Under the pieces are notes generated by a model. The model worked only from the letters and a program-made list of their open reading frames with translations, made no database searches and was not told where the DNA came from. Position numbers and translations under genes: made by a program. From Desulfobacterales bacterium (GTDB taxonomy: Bacteria > Desulfobacterota > Desulfobacteria > Desulfobacterales > C00003060), in contig DAOUTV010000079.1 in the NCBI GenBank assembly GCA_030668505.1, forward strand, positions 1 through 7,289: a stretch of DNA of 7,289 nucleotides, in the 5' to 3' direction. Shown piece after piece: positions 5,806 through 7,289 of this stretch (its first letter is position 1; each line of letters begins with the position of its first letter).

Positions 5806-6984
5806 ATGAACCTGGAAGACAATGACTTCCTGGAAAAGATACACACTGACGCTCTGCGGGTCTTAGAGGAGGTAGGCGTAAAGTGCCCCTCTTTGGAAGT
5901 AAGACAGATCTTTGAGGATACCGGTCTTGCCGCCTTTGACGAAACCTCGGGACACCTTCATGTGCTGGCCCCCTTGGTGGAACAGGCCCTTGGCACGGCG
6001 CCGAAACGTGACCAGTATTGGATCCCGGAGAACGCCTTCGGGGTTGGTGGAACGGCGCCATTTGTTTACGATGATCAGACCGGGGAACTTGTAGAGCCTA
6101 CCATTGAAGATCTTGTGAAGATAGCCAAAACCGTCAATGAAGCCGACGTTGTTCAATTCATGGCAAGAGGGGTTTTGATTAGAAATCAAGAGGTCAAGGT
6201 TATAGATACGATTGTAGAGCATTGCCACAAACCGGTCTATGTAGCTGCCGTGACTGAGGCGGGCATTGCTAGGGCCCAGCGAGTCCATGACACCAGAGGA
6301 AATTTGACCGTCCAGTTCTCCATTATTAACAGCCCATTAAATATAATTGAAAGCATGATCGATCCCTTTCTTTCATGCGTTCGCAAAGGGATCCCCATCT
6401 ATGTTTCAACCATGCCCATGGCAGGACTTTCCGGTCCTTATTGCATGTCCGGTCTCTTGACACTCACTCACGCCGAAGCCTTATTCGGAATTACCTTGAC
6501 CCAGCTTGTGAACCCGGGCCTCATGGTTGTGCACGCAGGGCTTCCGTCCATTGCCAACATCCGGAAAAATTATGCTGTGGATTTAGGTTTAGTCGCCCAC
6601 AACATAGCCAATCTCCTCACGGAAAAGGTTAACAATAAGCTCGGTATCCCCTCTATCCAGACCGCGTGTACCACCAGTGAGGAAAAACCGAACAGGAAGG
6701 CCGAGGAGGAGGCCATTAAAGGGTATGCCTTGATGAAAAAATACGGGTTTCATCAAATGCGACATGCTTTTGGTTTCTTAAAAGAACTCATCTCTTTTTC
6801 CATTGCCAAGCTCGAAAGGCATATAACCCTGTGTAGAGAGACCGAATCTGACCAAGCCCCTGAATATGAACTTGAATCCTACGACCCGGAGGGCCTTGAA
6901 GCGATCAAGCGAAATGGCAGCCGAGCGAATTACATGCAAGACAATCATACCTTGAAAAATACGGGCAAATCCTTTATATATTAA
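5806..6984 (+). CDS. MttB-family (trimethylamine/betaine methyltransferase-like) protein, short non-pyrrolysine form, copy 2
   Basis: A 392-residue paralogue of the product of 464-1678. It shares GGTAPFVYDD (81-90), STMPMAGLSGPY (201-212), THAEALFG and QLVNPG; around this core 32 of 56 residues are identical between the copies, and the C-termini align (TLKNTGKSFIY against TTANLGKIFVT). There is no in-frame UAG, so no pyrrolysine. The family is predicted to form a TIM barrel that transfers a methyl group from a methylated amine to a corrinoid protein. Neither that partner nor a corrinoid reactivase is in the window. It follows the PhnP-like gene by 30 bp and is likely in the same transcript. 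Whether the two paralogues act on successive methyl groups, on different substrates or as a hetero-oligomer cannot be told. Their distance in the cluster and divergence suggest an old duplication rather than a recent one. Confidence 0.85.
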   Translation: MNLEDNDFLEKIHTDALRVLEEVGVKCPSLEVRQIFEDTGLAAFDETSGHLHVLAPLVEQALGTAPKRDQYWIPENAFGVGGTAPFVYDDQTGELVEPTIEDLVKIAKTVNEADVVQFMARGVLIRNQEVKVIDTIVEHCHKPVYVAAVTEAGIARAQRVHDTRGNLTVQFSIINSPLNIIESMIDPFLSCVRKGIPIYVSTMPMAGLSGPYCMSGLLTLTHAEALFGITLTQLVNPGLMVVHAGLPSIANIRKNYAVDLGLVAHNIANLLTEKVNNKLGIPSIQTACTTSEEKPNRKAEEEAIKGYALMKKYGFHQMRHAFGFLKELISFSIAKLERHITLCRETESDQAPEYELESYDPEGLEAIKRNGSRANYMQDNHTLKNTGKSFIY

Positions 6985-6987
6985 CTA

Positions 6988-7128
6988 GTTTCCATCCACA
7001 AATGGCCCTTTTCCGCAATCTCGGCGTCAAACTGCGGGATTGCTTGTGCGACGTACCTCGGTACGCCTCCGCGCAACCCCTTGTTTTCCTTGACCTTGCG
7101 GAAAATTGCTCATTTCTGAATTGGAAAC
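6988..7128. repeat. Palindromic repeat element, 141 bp, with imperfect terminal inverted repeats
   Basis: The ends form an imperfect inverted repeat: GTTTCCA...AAATG...TTTTCCGCAA (6988-7018) against its reverse complement at 7096-7128. The inner 10 bp (7009-7018 with 7096-7105) and the outer 7 bp (6988-6994 with 7122-7128) are perfect. A central hairpin CGTACC-TC-GGTACG lies at 7052-7065. It starts 3 bp after the second MttB-like stop codon, so it could also end or attenuate that transcript. No T-run follows, and no coding capacity is seen. Confidence 0.65.
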
Positions 7129-7136
7129 TTACGCTT

Positions 7137-7172
7137 GTGCCCATTGAGTTTTTACGATTCGTGAATGGGCAC
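7137..7172. repeat. Hairpin carrying a diverged inverted copy of the dispersed repeat end
   Basis: A perfect 9-bp stem GTGCCCATT/AATGGGCAC (7137-7145 with 7164-7172) surrounds an 18-nt loop. On the minus strand, 7143-7160 matches the dispersed repeat end found at 3193 in 15 of 18 positions. Confidence 0.5.
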
Positions 7173-7174
7173 TA

Positions 7175-7193
7175 GATAGTTTCGTTAAAAATC
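7175..7193 (+). repeat. Dispersed repeat end (GATAGTTTCGTTAAAAATC)
   Basis: It differs from the 3193-3211 copy by two substitutions. It lies 60 bp upstream of the next gene and is followed by a CT-rich/GA-rich imperfect hairpin (7206-7215 with 7225-7233). Confidence 0.6.
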
Positions 7194-7253
7194 TTATTTT
7201 CCCTCCTCCCTTCTCCCATCAAGTGAGAGGGAGAGTAAAGGAGATACGAGACG

Positions 7254-7289
7254 ATGAAAGTTGCCGTTTATCAGACAAGTCCGGTCTTA
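7254..7289 (+). CDS. Start of a probable nitrilase-superfamily (carbon-nitrogen hydrolase) protein, cut by the window end
   Basis: Only 12 residues are visible, MKVAVYQTSPVL. This is the usual first beta-strand of nitrilase-superfamily amidases (MKVAxxQ followed by a small residue and Pro or similar), which cleave amides, nitriles or carbamoyl groups with a Glu-Lys-Cys triad. The catalytic residues lie beyond the window. AAGGAG (7238-7243) is 10 nt before the ATG and supports a real start. If correct, an amide-cleaving enzyme beside an amide-forming ligase is suggestive, but 12 residues cannot settle the family. Confidence 0.55.
   Translation, partial: MKVAVYQTSPVL

Noticed and set aside
671..6288. 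Numerous minus-strand and overlapping open frames inside the five genes
   Set aside because: They are shadows of the real frames, without ribosome binding sites or recognisable protein motifs.
464..6984. Pyrrolysine-containing MttB genes
   Set aside because: Neither MttB-like frame contains an internal TAG; both are open from start to a TGA or TAA stop.

Overview
This 7.3 kb window, of medium GC, carries five complete genes and the first codons of a sixth, all on the + strand. It looks like an accessory metabolic cluster of an anaerobic bacterium. The best guess is a Desulfobacterota (deltaproteobacterial) relative. That rests on two things: MttB-superfamily methyltransferase genes, and dispersed palindromic repeats of the CTGGATTCCGG...CCGGAATGAC type, which I associate with such genomes from memory. 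The taxonomic guess is weak.

Layout. Positions 1-463 are non-coding and hold a 157-bp miniature inverted-repeat element (203-359). Then come an MttB-like methyltransferase (464-1678, TTG start) and, 20 bp later, an asparagine-synthetase-like ATP-dependent amide ligase (1699-3180). A 408-bp gap full of hairpins and repeat fragments follows. Next is a tight block: a sarcosine-oxidase-beta-like FAD oxidoreductase (3589-4926), a PhnP-like metallo-beta-lactamase-fold protein starting on the next base after the TAG stop (4927-5775), and a second MttB-like paralogue (5806-6984). A 269-bp gap with more palindromes precedes the first 12 codons of a probable nitrilase-superfamily amidase (7254 to the window end).

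How the genes may work together. MttB-family enzymes demethylate quaternary or tertiary amines onto a corrinoid protein. DAO-family FAD enzymes oxidise N-methyl or secondary amino acids. The AsnB-like ligase activates a carboxylate as its adenylate and makes an amide. A nitrilase-family enzyme cleaves C-N bonds. Together this suggests handling of an N-methylated amine or amino-acid-like compound that passes through an amide or is released from one. The substrate cannot be read from the sequence. No corrinoid protein, corrinoid:THF/CoM methyltransferase or transporter gene lies in the window.

The most notable points are as follows. The AsnB-like ligase has lost its glutaminase nucleophile (Ala2 for Cys) and oxyanion-hole Asn while keeping the synthetase site. 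The two MttB-like proteins are short and lack pyrrolysine. The PhnP-like protein keeps its CxCxxC site but has an altered HxHxDH motif (HLDPDH). An in-frame TAG/ATG junction joins the oxidase and hydrolase genes. A miniature repeat family recurs in all three intergenic regions.
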